From an uncultured Pelagibacteraceae bacterium (GTDB lineage: Bacteria > Pseudomonadota > Alphaproteobacteria > Pelagibacterales > Pelagibacteraceae): a stretch of DNA of 64,000 nucleotides. Made by a program: the position numbers and the translations under genes. Positions 24,176 to 32,964 of the stretch are shown here, in pieces. A model generated the notes under the pieces. That model saw nothing but the letters and a program-made list of their open reading frames with translations, had not been told where the DNA came from and searched no databases. The DNA lies in NCBI GenBank assembly GCA_902566925.1, contig CACFKO010000004.1:1-64000 (forward strand), read 5' to 3'. Within the stretch, counting starts at the first letter, position 1; each line of letters begins with the position of its first letter.

Positions 24176-25146
24176 TAGAAGCCTGTTCCTTCACTAAATG
24201 GATTTCCCTCTGAAAAATCCAAAATATCATCAGCAACAGTTTCTATCCCTACATTATTTGCATATAGGTCATTTGATATTTCTTTATCATCGAAAGATGT
24301 TGTGGCATAAGATGCACCAGATTCAAAGAATGGTTTACCTTCAGTTGAAGAGTTTGGAGTATTTGTTGTACCATCTTCCAACAGAAGTGTAGCACCATCT
24401 TCTAATGCTATAGAATACGGATTTTGATACATTTGGTTATCTTCATCAAAAGTTCCAACAATATTTCCAACTGTAAGAAGACTTGTACTAGAATTCCAAT
24501 CAAAAACTTCACCTTTAATTGAAGAATTTGCATATCCAGTAGAACCTTGATATACTTGTTCACCGACTGTAAATGTACCAGCTCCAGTACCAAGAGTAAA
24601 TTTTATTGAAAAGGATTCTTCTCTTTCTATCTTATCTAACTCTTCGATACCAGTGTCAATTGCCTCATCTGAATACTCAAAGAGTTCACAAACTAAATCA
24701 AAAGTTTGTAAACCACCCACTTGATAAAAAATATTCGTGTCTTGCACGTGTTTAATCTCAAAAAGAGAGTCAGACAACGGAAAGAAAATAAGATCACCTT
24801 CTAGTGGTTCTTTATCTCTATTTCCTGTTTCAAAATTTAATTCTAGAAATCTTCTACGAGCAATTGTAAAAGTAATTTGATCTCTAACCTCAAGACCAAA
24901 ATTACTAACAAAAGTACCATCTCCTTCAAAACCATCAATACTTTTAATATACATTTCCACCATACGAGCATCCTCAAACTTAGAAATACGATCATCTCCA
25001 TAAATGGGATCTGTATTGACTTCAGTTCTAGGCATGTAGTGAACATCAATACCAAAAGATTTGATAGACTCAATTACAATGTTCTCAACTAGTCTTTGAT
25101 CTGGTGTATTGGTTCCATAGTGATTAAAGTAATGATTGGTTGCCAT
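24175..25146 (-). CDS. 14: Neck protein gp14
   Basis: Head-completion and neck protein. The 323-aa protein (T4: 256) has the gp14 opening (NHYFNHYGTNTPDQRLVENIVIESIKSFG) and the conserved core ending FEYSDEAIDTG at about 175. The C-terminal part has been enlarged by two repeated modules: a GE-V-x-G/SSIKG module (about 195-235) and a double LEDG motif (IALEDGATLLLEDGTT) followed by PNSSTEG, nearly repeated in the fibre at 36281-38236. The tail ends NPFSEGTGF. GAGGA precedes the ATG. Confidence 0.9.
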   Translation of the reverse strand: MATNHYFNHYGTNTPDQRLVENIVIESIKSFGIDVHYMPRTEVNTDPIYGDDRISKFEDARMVEMYIKSIDGFEGDGTFVSNFGLEVRDQITFTIARRRFLELNFETGNRDKEPLEGDLIFFPLSDSLFEIKHVQDTNIFYQVGGLQTFDLVCELFEYSDEAIDTGIEELDKIEREESFSIKFTLGTGAGTFTVGEQVYQGSTGYANSSIKGEVFDWNSSTSLLTVGNIVGTFDEDNQMYQNPYSIALEDGATLLLEDGTTNTPNSSTEGKPFFESGASYATTSFDDKEISNDLYANNVGIETVADDILDFSEGNPFSEGTGF

Positions 25147-25155
25147 TTATATCCT

Positions 25156-26190
25156 CTAACCCATGTAAAAGTCATCGGGAAGTTGATACTCTAATCTTCC
25201 TTCAACCTCTAATTTTTCAATTTCTGTAATTGCATCATCATATAATTGTCTACCATTTAAAGTAACACCTCCAGGCAATTGAACCCCTTCAAATTTTATA
25301 AGATTCATACCCCATTGTTTTTTCATCAAAGCTGTACAATATTTTTTAAGAAAAATATCATTATAAGCATCTGTGTAAGTTTCTGGATTCATTGATGCAT
25401 AAGCTTCAATTATAACAAAATCATCTATTTTGAGATCTGCACTCCAATCTATATCAAGATAAATTCTATCCCTGTGACGATTAAATCTAAATCTAGGTAA
25501 TCCTACAAAAAGATTTTGAATAGTAGAAAGATATTGTTGTGTAAAAACATAGTTTTTCATATCACCAGCTGCACCCATCACATAAAGATCATTTAATGCA
25601 TACTGATAATTGACAGAAAACATATTTGTACTACCATTTAAATTTTCAGTAAGTGGTATAATTCCTGTAATACCAATGTAACTTTCATCTAAAGAAAGAT
25701 AATGATTGTCAATATCTCCACTTGTTCTAGTTGTAGTTGCATGAACTGTTGCTGTTGCTCCACTTGTTAGTCCTGTAATTGTTTCACTTGCAGTCCATGT
25801 TGTTGTAATGTCAGTGTAGTATGTATTACCATCACCCTTTGCTATGGCATTATCACTATTTTTTGAAACTGGTTTTGAATATCTAATTGTAGTGTTTGAA
25901 CTAATATAATCATTAAATGTGGCTCTTAATCCACTTGTTCCCCCCTCAATAGTTTCACCTTCTGAAAAAGTACCAGTTGGAGCGGATGCAAGTAGTTGGG
26001 TTGAGGCAGTAACTTGTTTTTTAACATATTCTGGGTGTGTACCATCAAAGTGATATTCTTGCCAATACGATACTGCGTCATCAATAGTATCTTCAATTTG
26101 GTCATCATCAAGATTCAGTTCAATAACTGGATGTCCCAATTTTCTTTTACAGTACTCTTTGAATGTTGCTCTAGATGTAGGTTGTGTCAT
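25156..26190 (-). CDS. 13: Neck protein gp13
   Basis: Head-completion protein binding the portal vertex. The 344-aa protein shows the gp13 start (ATFKEYCKRKLGHPVIELNLDDDQIEDTIDDAVSYWQEYHFDG). It resumes the family pattern at DIDNHYLSLDESYIGITGIIPL and continues to the conserved C-terminus. Between them, about residues 60-158, sit two copies of the F-x-EGE-TI-x-G-x-TSG module, which break a segment normally continuous in gp13 (inference from family memory). AAGGA precedes the ATG. Confidence 0.9.
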   Translation of the reverse strand: MTQPTSRATFKEYCKRKLGHPVIELNLDDDQIEDTIDDAVSYWQEYHFDGTHPEYVKKQVTASTQLLASAPTGTFSEGETIEGGTSGLRATFNDYISSNTTIRYSKPVSKNSDNAIAKGDGNTYYTDITTTWTASETITGLTSGATATVHATTTRTSGDIDNHYLSLDESYIGITGIIPLTENLNGSTNMFSVNYQYALNDLYVMGAAGDMKNYVFTQQYLSTIQNLFVGLPRFRFNRHRDRIYLDIDWSADLKIDDFVIIEAYASMNPETYTDAYNDIFLKKYCTALMKKQWGMNLIKFEGVQLPGGVTLNGRQLYDDAITEIEKLEVEGRLEYQLPDDFYMG

Positions 26191-26202
26191 TTTTTTAAAT
26201 CC

Positions 26203-26547
26203 TTATTTTGTAGACTCAGCTGAACAGGTTATAATTCCTTGACAGACTCTTTCTACAGTAGTTCCATCTGATTGAGTGTATTCAACATCATATACATACT
26301 GGCCAGGATCAACATTTGCAGTATTCGTTGCAGTCATAGAAATTGTAACATTTGATCCAGCAACAGAAGCTGTAAAAGTATGAATATTGTTACCAGAATA
26401 TGTAGATTGTCGCATTTTAGCAGCACAAGTACCAGTAGAAATTGTAACATTTCCTCCTGCAGAGTTTTGTGCGTAGATTACCTTTTCAAAGGTAGCCCCC
26501 TGATCCATTACAAAATTTATGGTTCTTTTACTTAAAGTCAGTGCCAT
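26203..26547 (-). CDS. Short paralogue of the N-terminal domain of the next virion protein
   Basis: A 114-aa beta-rich protein that aligns along its full length with residues 1-115 of the 577-aa protein upstream. Shared blocks are DQGATF, a long QSTYSGNNIHTF stretch, GSNVTISMTAT and YVYDVEYTQSD. It therefore looks like a duplicated attachment or oligomerisation domain standing alone. AAGGA precedes the ATG. It lies just before gp13, where T4 has the whisker gene wac. A neck or fibre accessory role is a guess. Confidence 0.6.
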   Translation of the reverse strand: MALTLSKRTINFVMDQGATFEKVIYAQNSAGGNVTISTGTCAAKMRQSTYSGNNIHTFTASVAGSNVTISMTATNTANVDPGQYVYDVEYTQSDGTTVERVCQGIITCSAESTK

Positions 26548-26556
26548 TTATATTCC

Positions 26557-28290
26557 TTATGTTGAATCTTCTGGATAGTTATTTGCCCAAAATGAGTTGT
26601 CTGACATAGTGAAAAAACGATCTGCATCCTTCATATCTGAAAGTGCCCTCAGATCATTACTAGTTGAAGCACCAGATGTTATATTATGATATTGATCTTT
26701 ATTTGCATTAAGAGTTCTATTTCGATGGTGACTTGGACTCCATATCCATGTGTTTGTAGCATCTTTATTGTATTTTGTTGCCCATCCAAGCGGATCCATA
26801 GCGAATCCATTTACTCTAAAAGGCTGACTAGCTTTAGTTTCTGAAGTGTCACCCTGTAAGTCTGAGTGAGATAATGCTGTATTTGTTACCCATGTACCAC
26901 CCCAATTTGATTTAAATACAAATGCATTTTGAGATCCATCACAGAATGCACCAAAAAATGTTCCTGTCGAGCCCGTTTCTTGTCTATCCCCCCTATATCC
27001 TACTCCTTGAATAAATCCTAAGTAATCATGTTTATTAGTCGCTTGTATATGATACCATTTTATTTCATGTACTTTCCCTGTCAATAAATTTGTTTGATAG
27101 AAATTGAAAGAGTCCTTAATGTTTTGTATTAACTCTTCCTCACTTTCAGATCTTGTACTAGGCCTCCAATATCCCACAGGCCCACCATTATATACACAAG
27201 TGATGTGATACCACATACGCACATCTCCATCAACTCCATTAGGATTCATTGTTTGTTGTATGTTTGTACGCTGATTACCTATTTCAAATGGATCTTGATA
27301 ACAGTCAGGATTATGTGTCTCAAAATAAACATTTGCTGATACTCCAAATTCTGGTTTAAGGTATCCATCGACACGATTGTAGTTATCTTGATTCCTATTC
27401 CAATGTCCTATCTGAAAACTGAGTCTATTATGTTTAGTTTGTAATCTCCATCCACCCCCTCGCGATCTAGAGGAATGATATGGTGCTGCAGCCCAAATTG
27501 TTCCATGATTGTCTGGATCATAATCTTCATCTGTGTTTGGATTAAAGGGTGATGAAAATACTGAACAAACAGTAAACGGATCTCCACTTCTTGCTTCACC
27601 ATCAGAAAGAGCAGCATAACTACCAGTACTCCAAGTTTCAGTATTACTATTGTAGGTGTTAGGATATTCTACCAATCTCATCAATGCTTGATCCCACGCT
27701 TCATGACTAGAGTATGTTCCTTCTGCTACTATTACAGCTTTCATTTCCTCAATATCTTCATGATGGGGGCCTTCCATTTGCCACCATCTATCCTCACCGC
27801 TGTCTCCCCATTCGAGATCCGTTCCCCCACCTTTGTAAACGACTAACCTATCTTTTGACCCATCATTTCTAACAAAGTCAGTCCATTTGGTATTTCCCCA
27901 TTGACCATCAGATATACTCTCTGTTATAATATCTGGAAACTCTCTATCACCCGCATGCGGAGATATAGTTACAACACCTTCTACTATTTTTTCTACAGTA
28001 GTGGTATCAGATTGAGTAAATTCTATATCGTAAACATATCTACGATCTTCAGAAATGTTAGCAGTATCTGTTGCTGTCATTGAAATAGTAACATTTGATC
28101 CAGAAACAGATGTAGAAAAAGTGTGTATATTATTACCAGAATATGTAGATTGTCTTAATTTGGCCGAAGTGGTGCCGGAAGATATGACCACATTACCACC
28201 TGCTGTGTTTTTGGCAGTAAAAGTCTTGATAAAGGTGGCCCCTTGATCCAACTCAAAATTTTCAGTTTGTTTTTGTAAAATCAGTGCCAC
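26557..28290 (-). CDS. Lectin-like virion protein, possible fibre or whisker
   Basis: A 577-aa protein in the wac position. Residues 1-115 form a domain duplicated in the next gene. From about 180 it has aromatic-rich beta strands with a LamG/concanavalin-like feel (FTVCSVFSSPF, GTIWAAAPYHSS, GGGWRLQTKHNRLSFQIGHWN, then WYHITCVYNGG and GKVHEIKWYHIQ). The C-terminus is rich in Asn and Trp. The start is GTG with GGGAG upstream. Binding to host surface sugars is plausible but inferred from pattern. A late-type box lies 38 nt upstream. Confidence 0.6.
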   Translation of the reverse strand: MALILQKQTENFELDQGATFIKTFTAKNTAGGNVVISSGTTSAKLRQSTYSGNNIHTFSTSVSGSNVTISMTATDTANISEDRRYVYDIEFTQSDTTTVEKIVEGVVTISPHAGDREFPDIITESISDGQWGNTKWTDFVRNDGSKDRLVVYKGGGTDLEWGDSGEDRWWQMEGPHHEDIEEMKAVIVAEGTYSSHEAWDQALMRLVEYPNTYNSNTETWSTGSYAALSDGEARSGDPFTVCSVFSSPFNPNTDEDYDPDNHGTIWAAAPYHSSRSRGGGWRLQTKHNRLSFQIGHWNRNQDNYNRVDGYLKPEFGVSANVYFETHNPDCYQDPFEIGNQRTNIQQTMNPNGVDGDVRMWYHITCVYNGGPVGYWRPSTRSESEEELIQNIKDSFNFYQTNLLTGKVHEIKWYHIQATNKHDYLGFIQGVGYRGDRQETGSTGTFFGAFCDGSQNAFVFKSNWGGTWVTNTALSHSDLQGDTSETKASQPFRVNGFAMDPLGWATKYNKDATNTWIWSPSHHRNRTLNANKDQYHNITSGASTSNDLRALSDMKDADRFFTMSDNSFWANNYPEDST

Positions 28291-28327
28291 TAAGATCTCC
28301 CTACTGTTAAAACCTTTTTTCTATTAT

Positions 28328-28335
28328 TATTTAGT
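28328..28335 (-). promoter_or_regulatory. Late-type promoter variant ACTAAATA
   Basis: ACTAAATA on the minus strand, 37 nt before the GTG start of the lectin-like gene, in the short gap after the oxygenase cluster. Confidence 0.45.
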
Positions 28336-28355
28336 AAAGGTAGGGATTGTGACGA

Positions 28356-29723
28356 TTACTTTGTTGATACTTGCGCACTTTGTGCGTAGTATTTATTATA
28401 AAATTCCAAGACAGTTTTTTGATCAGTAACAATATGTTCTATTTGTTGCTTTTTTTGATATTCTGTTGCATTAAAACTCATAGCAACCCTATTATCACAT
28501 TTATTGATCTCAGTTGTTCCATGCTCGAGCCAACTAGGAAAAATATATAAATGACCCTCTTTAAGAGGTAATGTTATTCTTTCTCTAGTATCACTCAATA
28601 TCCCATCAAAATAATTTGATGGTTGAATATGCTTTAATTCTTTACCATCCTCAACAAGTTTTAACATAAATTTTGGATCAACTATTGATAAATTTGCTGA
28701 TCCCTCTGGAAAACTTGGATAATATATTCCTGTAAGATGACTATCTTCATGCATGTGACTTTTTAAAGTAGAACCATTTGACATAACATTAAACCAACTA
28801 TTTGTTATTCTCATAGATTTTATTGCAGGGTTTCCATAACAATCTTGATTGTAAATTATATTAGATTTTCTTGATAGATCTGTATTATATTTTTCATTAT
28901 ATTTTTTAATACAATAATTTATTTCATTTTTTAGAGATAGAAACTCTTTTTGATTTAAAATTGATCCAAAAGGACTATGGGAAGACCCCTCAAAGTTTTC
29001 AGTTTTTTCCTGTCTTTCAATAGCACCAGCAATGGAATTGTCAGAATCAGCGTATACACGATTTGTTACGTTAAATTCAGAATTATCTGACATATATTTT
29101 TTTAATTTTTCTACTATTTCTTTTGGATCATGTGAAAGTTCAAATTCTAATACCTTTATCTTAGGAAATATTTCAATAAGATTAATACTGTGTGGTTTAA
29201 AGATAATTTTTTCTGCAGAAGAACAAAAGAAAGTATCAAAACTTATAACAATTCTATTATCACACTTATTAGTATTTGAAGATCCATGTTCAAGCATACT
29301 AGGAAAGATATATAAGTGACCTTCTTTAATCGGTAATGTCGTTTTTTCTTTTTTTGAACTAATAAAACTTAAATCCAAGGAACCTTCTGGCAAATTTGGA
29401 TAATATACCCCAGAAAGAAGACTGTCCTTATGTGAGTGAAATCTTATGCCAGAATCTTGTGACATAACATTAAACCAACTATTTGTTATTTCTATTTTCT
29501 TTTTATGTAATTGAAACTTTTCATTATATTCTTTAACACAATTGAAAAATTTTTCTTTTAAGGATAAAAACTCATCTTGGTTGAGAATTGCACTCCAATA
29601 GGGAATTTTATTTTTCCCTACACTTGAAAGATATGGATTTAACTTTTCAGTTACTTCATTTGGATTATCTGAGATTTGAAATTCTATTACATACGTTTTA
29701 GGAAATATTTCAATAATATTCAT
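28356..29723 (-). CDS. Tandem-domain 2OG-Fe(II) oxygenase
   Basis: A 455-aa protein made of two homologous oxygenase domains (about 1-175 and 180-455). Each domain has the signature TNSWFNVMS, then an H-x-H metal motif (FHSHKDS; SHMHEDS) leading into L-(S/T)-G-(V/I)-YYP. Next come GHLYIFPS-x-LEHG with the distal His, and a CDNR-(I/V)-x-SF block with the 2-oxoglutarate-binding Arg. Both copies look catalytically intact. Such enzymes hydroxylate protein or small-molecule substrates; the target is unknown. Its ATG overlaps the previous gene, itself an oxygenase, as ATGA. AAAGGG precedes the ATG. Confidence 0.85.
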   Translation of the reverse strand: MNIIEIFPKTYVIEFQISDNPNEVTEKLNPYLSSVGKNKIPYWSAILNQDEFLSLKEKFFNCVKEYNEKFQLHKKKIEITNSWFNVMSQDSGIRFHSHKDSLLSGVYYPNLPEGSLDLSFISSKKEKTTLPIKEGHLYIFPSMLEHGSSNTNKCDNRIVISFDTFFCSSAEKIIFKPHSINLIEIFPKIKVLEFELSHDPKEIVEKLKKYMSDNSEFNVTNRVYADSDNSIAGAIERQEKTENFEGSSHSPFGSILNQKEFLSLKNEINYCIKKYNEKYNTDLSRKSNIIYNQDCYGNPAIKSMRITNSWFNVMSNGSTLKSHMHEDSHLTGIYYPSFPEGSANLSIVDPKFMLKLVEDGKELKHIQPSNYFDGILSDTRERITLPLKEGHLYIFPSWLEHGTTEINKCDNRVAMSFNATEYQKKQQIEHIVTDQKTVLEFYNKYYAQSAQVSTK

Positions 29724-30532
29724 ATACCCTTTGCTTTATCAGAAGTAATACCCTTTTTCATTAATTCTTCACGTTTAGGTCTAGTCAATTCAAAAAGTTC
29801 CTGAATATTTTTGATTTTTTTACCTTCAATTTTAAATTTTTCTAATTCTTCACCTTCCATTTCCCAGGCTGTTCTGTAATAACTCTTTTGATGTACTTCC
29901 AGCGGCCCCCATTCTTTCTCTGATTCTTCATAATTAACTAATTGAGTATTAAAACTTATAACCATTCTTCTTTCACAATTATTATAACCAACTGATCCAT
30001 GTTCAAGTGCACTGGAAAAAATATATAAATGACCCTCTTCTATTTTCAAAGTTCTACAAGCTCTTTCGTTGAATCTATCATACGGTGCCATAAAACTTAA
30101 AGGTACTGCACCCTCTGGTAAATTTGGATAATAAACTCCTGTTATAAGACTTCCCTCATGTACATGAAATTTTCCTTCAGCACCTATTCCCATATTATTA
30201 TACCAACTATTGGTTATTTCAAATTCTTCTTCACATATTTTAAACTTATCATTAAATTCTTTAACACAATTGAATATTTCTTCTTTTAAAGATAGAAGTT
30301 CTTTTCTATTAAGAACTTCAGTCCAAGGCGTCCATACACCAAATTTTTCGCCTTTTCGACTAGCGTCTTGATTTCCCATATCATAAGCTTCATTCCAAGT
30401 GACACTAACCCACTCTTCCTGTATCGGTTCTAATTTTTTGGTTATTTCTTCTGGATCATGTGAAAGTTTGAAATCCATTATATTTGATTGGATTGGAAAA
30501 TCTTCAAATAGATCAATAATTCTTTCAAGCAT
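29720..30532 (-). CDS. 2OG-Fe(II) oxygenase, single domain
   Basis: A 270-aa member of the same family. It contains ITNSWYNNM, then FHVHEGSLITGVYYPNLPEG with the H-x-H pair, and GHLYIFSSALEHGS with the distal His. The CERRMVISFNT block supplies the Arg. The C-terminal tail (about 200-270) is charged and unique. It overlaps the upstream oxygenase by 8 nt and the downstream one by 4 nt, so the three genes are co-translated. Substrate unknown. Confidence 0.85.
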   Translation of the reverse strand: MLERIIDLFEDFPIQSNIMDFKLSHDPEEITKKLEPIQEEWVSVTWNEAYDMGNQDASRKGEKFGVWTPWTEVLNRKELLSLKEEIFNCVKEFNDKFKICEEEFEITNSWYNNMGIGAEGKFHVHEGSLITGVYYPNLPEGAVPLSFMAPYDRFNERACRTLKIEEGHLYIFSSALEHGSVGYNNCERRMVISFNTQLVNYEESEKEWGPLEVHQKSYYRTAWEMEGEELEKFKIEGKKIKNIQELFELTRPKREELMKKGITSDKAKGI

Positions 30533-31430
30533 AATAAATTTTATCCTCTAATGGTGATTCTGGTGATACATAACTTTCTGTACATAAAGAAGATAAAACT
30601 CTAGAAAACTCTTCTTTATTAATTTTATTGTTATCATCTTTAATTGAATTAAAACCTTCTAAAAATTTTTCTAGATTTTTTTCTGTGTATTCCGTTCCTT
30701 TAGTTTTAGTTGAATCTTTAACAAAGTCTGTATTAAAACTTATCACAACTCTATTTTTACTGTTATTTGTGTAAGTTCCGTGTTCAAGCCAGCTAGGAAA
30801 AATATATAGGTGGCCCTCTTCAAGACGTAGTGCTTTTCTCTCTCTATTATCATTTTTTGATTTGAGTTTTTTATCAAGAAGTTTTAGTGACTTACCAGAA
30901 TTAATAAGTGACCTCACATATTCTGGATCAATGAGAATAAGATCAGCAGAATCTTTTGGTAAACTTGGATAATAAACTCCTGTAAGAAGACTTCTGTTAT
31001 GAATGTGAAAATATAATTTAGCTCCTTTTGTCATAACATTAAACCAACTATTTGCAAATTTTATATCTTTATTATGAGTACGATATCTATTGTTATATTC
31101 TTTGACACAATATAACAATTCGGCTTTTAATGATTTAAATTCAGGATAATCTAAAATATATGACCTTCCAATATGACCATCATAATCACCAAATGTTGAA
31201 GCTGCTGTATGAATCGGTTTGTCTAAGGGAACTGGCAAGTTTATAGCATACAGATCTTTAGTTTCTTGATCTGCAGCTTGTAACAGATCATGTTTAACTA
31301 AGTCTGGCATATACTTATTTAAATTTTTTAATACTTCTCTTGGATCGTGGGATATCTCAAAATCAAGTATTTTTACTGTAGGAAATATTTGATTAATAGT
31401 AATGTTGGTGGGCATAAATTCATGTTTCAT
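30525..31430 (-). CDS. 2OG-Fe(II) oxygenase, single domain
   Basis: A 301-aa member, first of the three in transcription order. The shared opening (FPTVKILDFEISHDPREVLKNL) is followed by FANSWFNVM, the H-x-H motif FHIHNRSLLTGVYYPSLP, an insertion with charged residues, then GHLYIFPSWLEHGT and KNRVVISFNTDF. The catalytic residues are complete. The ribosome-binding site (GGGAG) is rather far from the ATG, so a start at the internal Met 6 is possible. It follows a hairpin after the chaperone gene. Confidence 0.84.
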   Translation of the reverse strand: MKHEFMPTNITINQIFPTVKILDFEISHDPREVLKNLNKYMPDLVKHDLLQAADQETKDLYAINLPVPLDKPIHTAASTFGDYDGHIGRSYILDYPEFKSLKAELLYCVKEYNNRYRTHNKDIKFANSWFNVMTKGAKLYFHIHNRSLLTGVYYPSLPKDSADLILIDPEYVRSLINSGKSLKLLDKKLKSKNDNRERKALRLEEGHLYIFPSWLEHGTYTNNSKNRVVISFNTDFVKDSTKTKGTEYTEKNLEKFLEGFNSIKDDNNKINKEEFSRVLSSLCTESYVSPESPLEDKIYYA

Positions 31431-31476
31431 AATATAATAACTATCTCCCTTTACATAAAATAGTTAAGTAAAGAAT

Positions 31477-31503
31477 AGGTCTACTTCAAAATTTAGTAGA
31501 CCT
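31477..31503 (-). terminator. Hairpin between the chaperone gene and the oxygenase operon
   Basis: A perfect 9-bp inverted repeat (AGGTCTACT and AGTAGACCT) with a 9-nt A/T loop, overlapping the stop of the chaperone gene. On the minus strand only a weak T-rich run follows (ATTCTTTACTT). It may reduce transcription into the oxygenase genes. Confidence 0.55.
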
Positions 31504-31801
31504 AATGACTTCGGCCCATGTGTTCATCTAAAGATGAAGGCCGTGTTGGCCAAGTAACTCCTGACATTTTTCCGTTTTCATCCCATTGTGGATTTTGTGT
31601 AGAAGGCATATCCCTCAAAGCTTGACGATATGCTTTTTCTTCGTCAGACATAGTTCGATCACTACAAGCCATCCAATCAGATTCTTTTAACTTATTTGCT
31701 CGTTCCATTTTCATTACTGTCATGGCAGTAGGTGGATTGATAGTTTCTATAACATTACCATCATCATCATAAACTTTAGTAGGTTCGTAAGGATTAGGCA
31801 T
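31502..31801 (-). CDS. Tail fibre assembly chaperone-like protein
   Basis: A 99-aa protein of the Phage_tail_APC type. The diagnostic segment is LKESDWMACSDRTMSDEEKAYRQALRDMP followed by VTWPTRPSSL, which matches the family order LxxSDW...YRQALRDxP...WPxxP. These proteins accompany and help fold tail fibres. It lies at the end of the fibre gene run, coupled as TGATG to the upstream fibre-region protein, as expected for a chaperone beside its client. Which fibre it serves is not shown. Confidence 0.8.
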   Translation of the reverse strand: MPNPYEPTKVYDDDGNVIETINPPTAMTVMKMERANKLKESDWMACSDRTMSDEEKAYRQALRDMPSTQNPQWDENGKMSGVTWPTRPSSLDEHMGRSH

Positions 31802-32499
31802 CAGTCTTGTTCCTCCATTACCATAAGTTGAGATGGGTGATTCAAATTTGAATCGAATCCAGAGTGTCCAAAACCAACTATTCTTCCATTCATACTTCCC
31901 GCAGTGGAAAAAATATTAGACATGGCAGCACGGAGTGCAAGTTCAAAATTACCTCCTGCAGAAGCACTTGAATCCACTGTCTTATTAAGGCCAACACTAT
32001 GCATATCTGTGTAAACACCATCTACCCTCTGTCGAACAGAAGTTAAAAAAGTATCATCACCAAACATTCCAACATGGACTGAAGCACTACCACCATAAGC
32101 TGAACCACCAACCTGAACTATCAAAAAATTATGAAATCTTGGAGCAGCAGTTAGAATTGTGTGATCCAGAGCTGCAGGTTTATTAGTATTTGTTGTGGTC
32201 ATGTTTTCATTATAATCTAACCCAGTAAATGGATTCATATCATTAGTGGTGTTGAAACTAGAAACTGTTATTTTAACAACGTGTCCAGTTGGAAAAACAA
32301 GGTCTGTATTAGAAAGATTTCCTGTGGCTACAGTACCAAGTGCAGTTAAACCAGAACCACCATCCACACCAGCTGGAAGAGTACCACTAAAATTAGTTAC
32401 TACTCCAGCTGAAGGAGTTCCCAAAGCTGGAGTATCGAGTACTAAATCATCTTCAGTTCTTGTTGTTACAGTCGCTGTAGATCTTTTTAAATATGCCAT
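31801..32499 (-). CDS. Fibre-region virion protein
   Basis: A 232-aa protein immediately before the assembly chaperone. Its N-terminal half holds the fibre-type motif LGTPSAGVVTNFSGTLPAGVDGGSGL (about 26-52). The C-terminal half is a globular beta domain with several Gly/His segments (GFGHSGFDSNLNHPSQLMV). By position it could be a fibre tip or receptor-binding subunit and the client of the chaperone. No family is assigned. AGGAG precedes the ATG. Confidence 0.58.
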   Translation of the reverse strand: MAYLKRSTATVTTRTEDDLVLDTPALGTPSAGVVTNFSGTLPAGVDGGSGLTALGTVATGNLSNTDLVFPTGHVVKITVSSFNTTNDMNPFTGLDYNENMTTTNTNKPAALDHTILTAAPRFHNFLIVQVGGSAYGGSASVHVGMFGDDTFLTSVRQRVDGVYTDMHSVGLNKTVDSSASAGGNFELALRAAMSNIFSTAGSMNGRIVGFGHSGFDSNLNHPSQLMVMEEQD

Positions 32500-32523
32500 T
32501 CTTTCATACTCCTTTAATTAATA

Positions 32524-32916
32524 TTATGCGTCATCTATTACTTCATAAGAAATAAAAATATCTGCTGTCGCTGGATTTGCACCACCCTCTAAAACATCCC
32601 CCTCCATTAGATAAATTGGTTTATCGAGAATGACCAAAACATCATCGGCTGGACAATTAACAGTTGAAGCGAGATATATTGTCGCAGCATTATCTTCACC
32701 AGATCCAATACCATCAGAAGTAAATCCTGCTTTAACAATAGCTACAGTCACAGCAGTGGCAGTTGATCCATCATCATTTGCTACTTGAATATAATTTATT
32801 TTTAAAAGTTTATTAGATGCAACAGTCATTATATCGGTAGTAACAGTAGTAGTTAGGGCTTCGCCTATACTCTCGCCGAAGATGCTGGTTACACTTACTA
32901 TGTTTGGGTTTGCCAT
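32524..32916 (-). CDS. Small beta-rich virion protein
   Basis: A 130-aa protein with alternating hydrophobic strands and Thr/Ala/Gly/Asp loops, no signal or membrane segment, and no recognised family. It sits between two fibre genes with its own perfect late promoter 34 nt upstream. A decoration or fibre-accessory role is likely by location only. Confidence 0.58.
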   Translation of the reverse strand: MANPNIVSVTSIFGESIGEALTTTVTTDIMTVASNKLLKINYIQVANDDGSTATAVTVAIVKAGFTSDGIGSGEDNAATIYLASTVNCPADDVLVILDKPIYLMEGDVLEGGANPATADIFISYEVIDDA

Positions 32917-32949
32917 TGTTTAATTCCTTAAAGTTTTTCTATTCATGTG

Positions 32950-32957
32950 TATTTATA
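32950..32957 (-). promoter_or_regulatory. Late promoter TATAAATA
   Basis: A perfect late octamer on the minus strand, 33 nt before the 130-aa virion gene and just after the stop of the 455-aa fibre gene. Confidence 0.8.
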
Positions 32958-32964
32958 ACATCAC

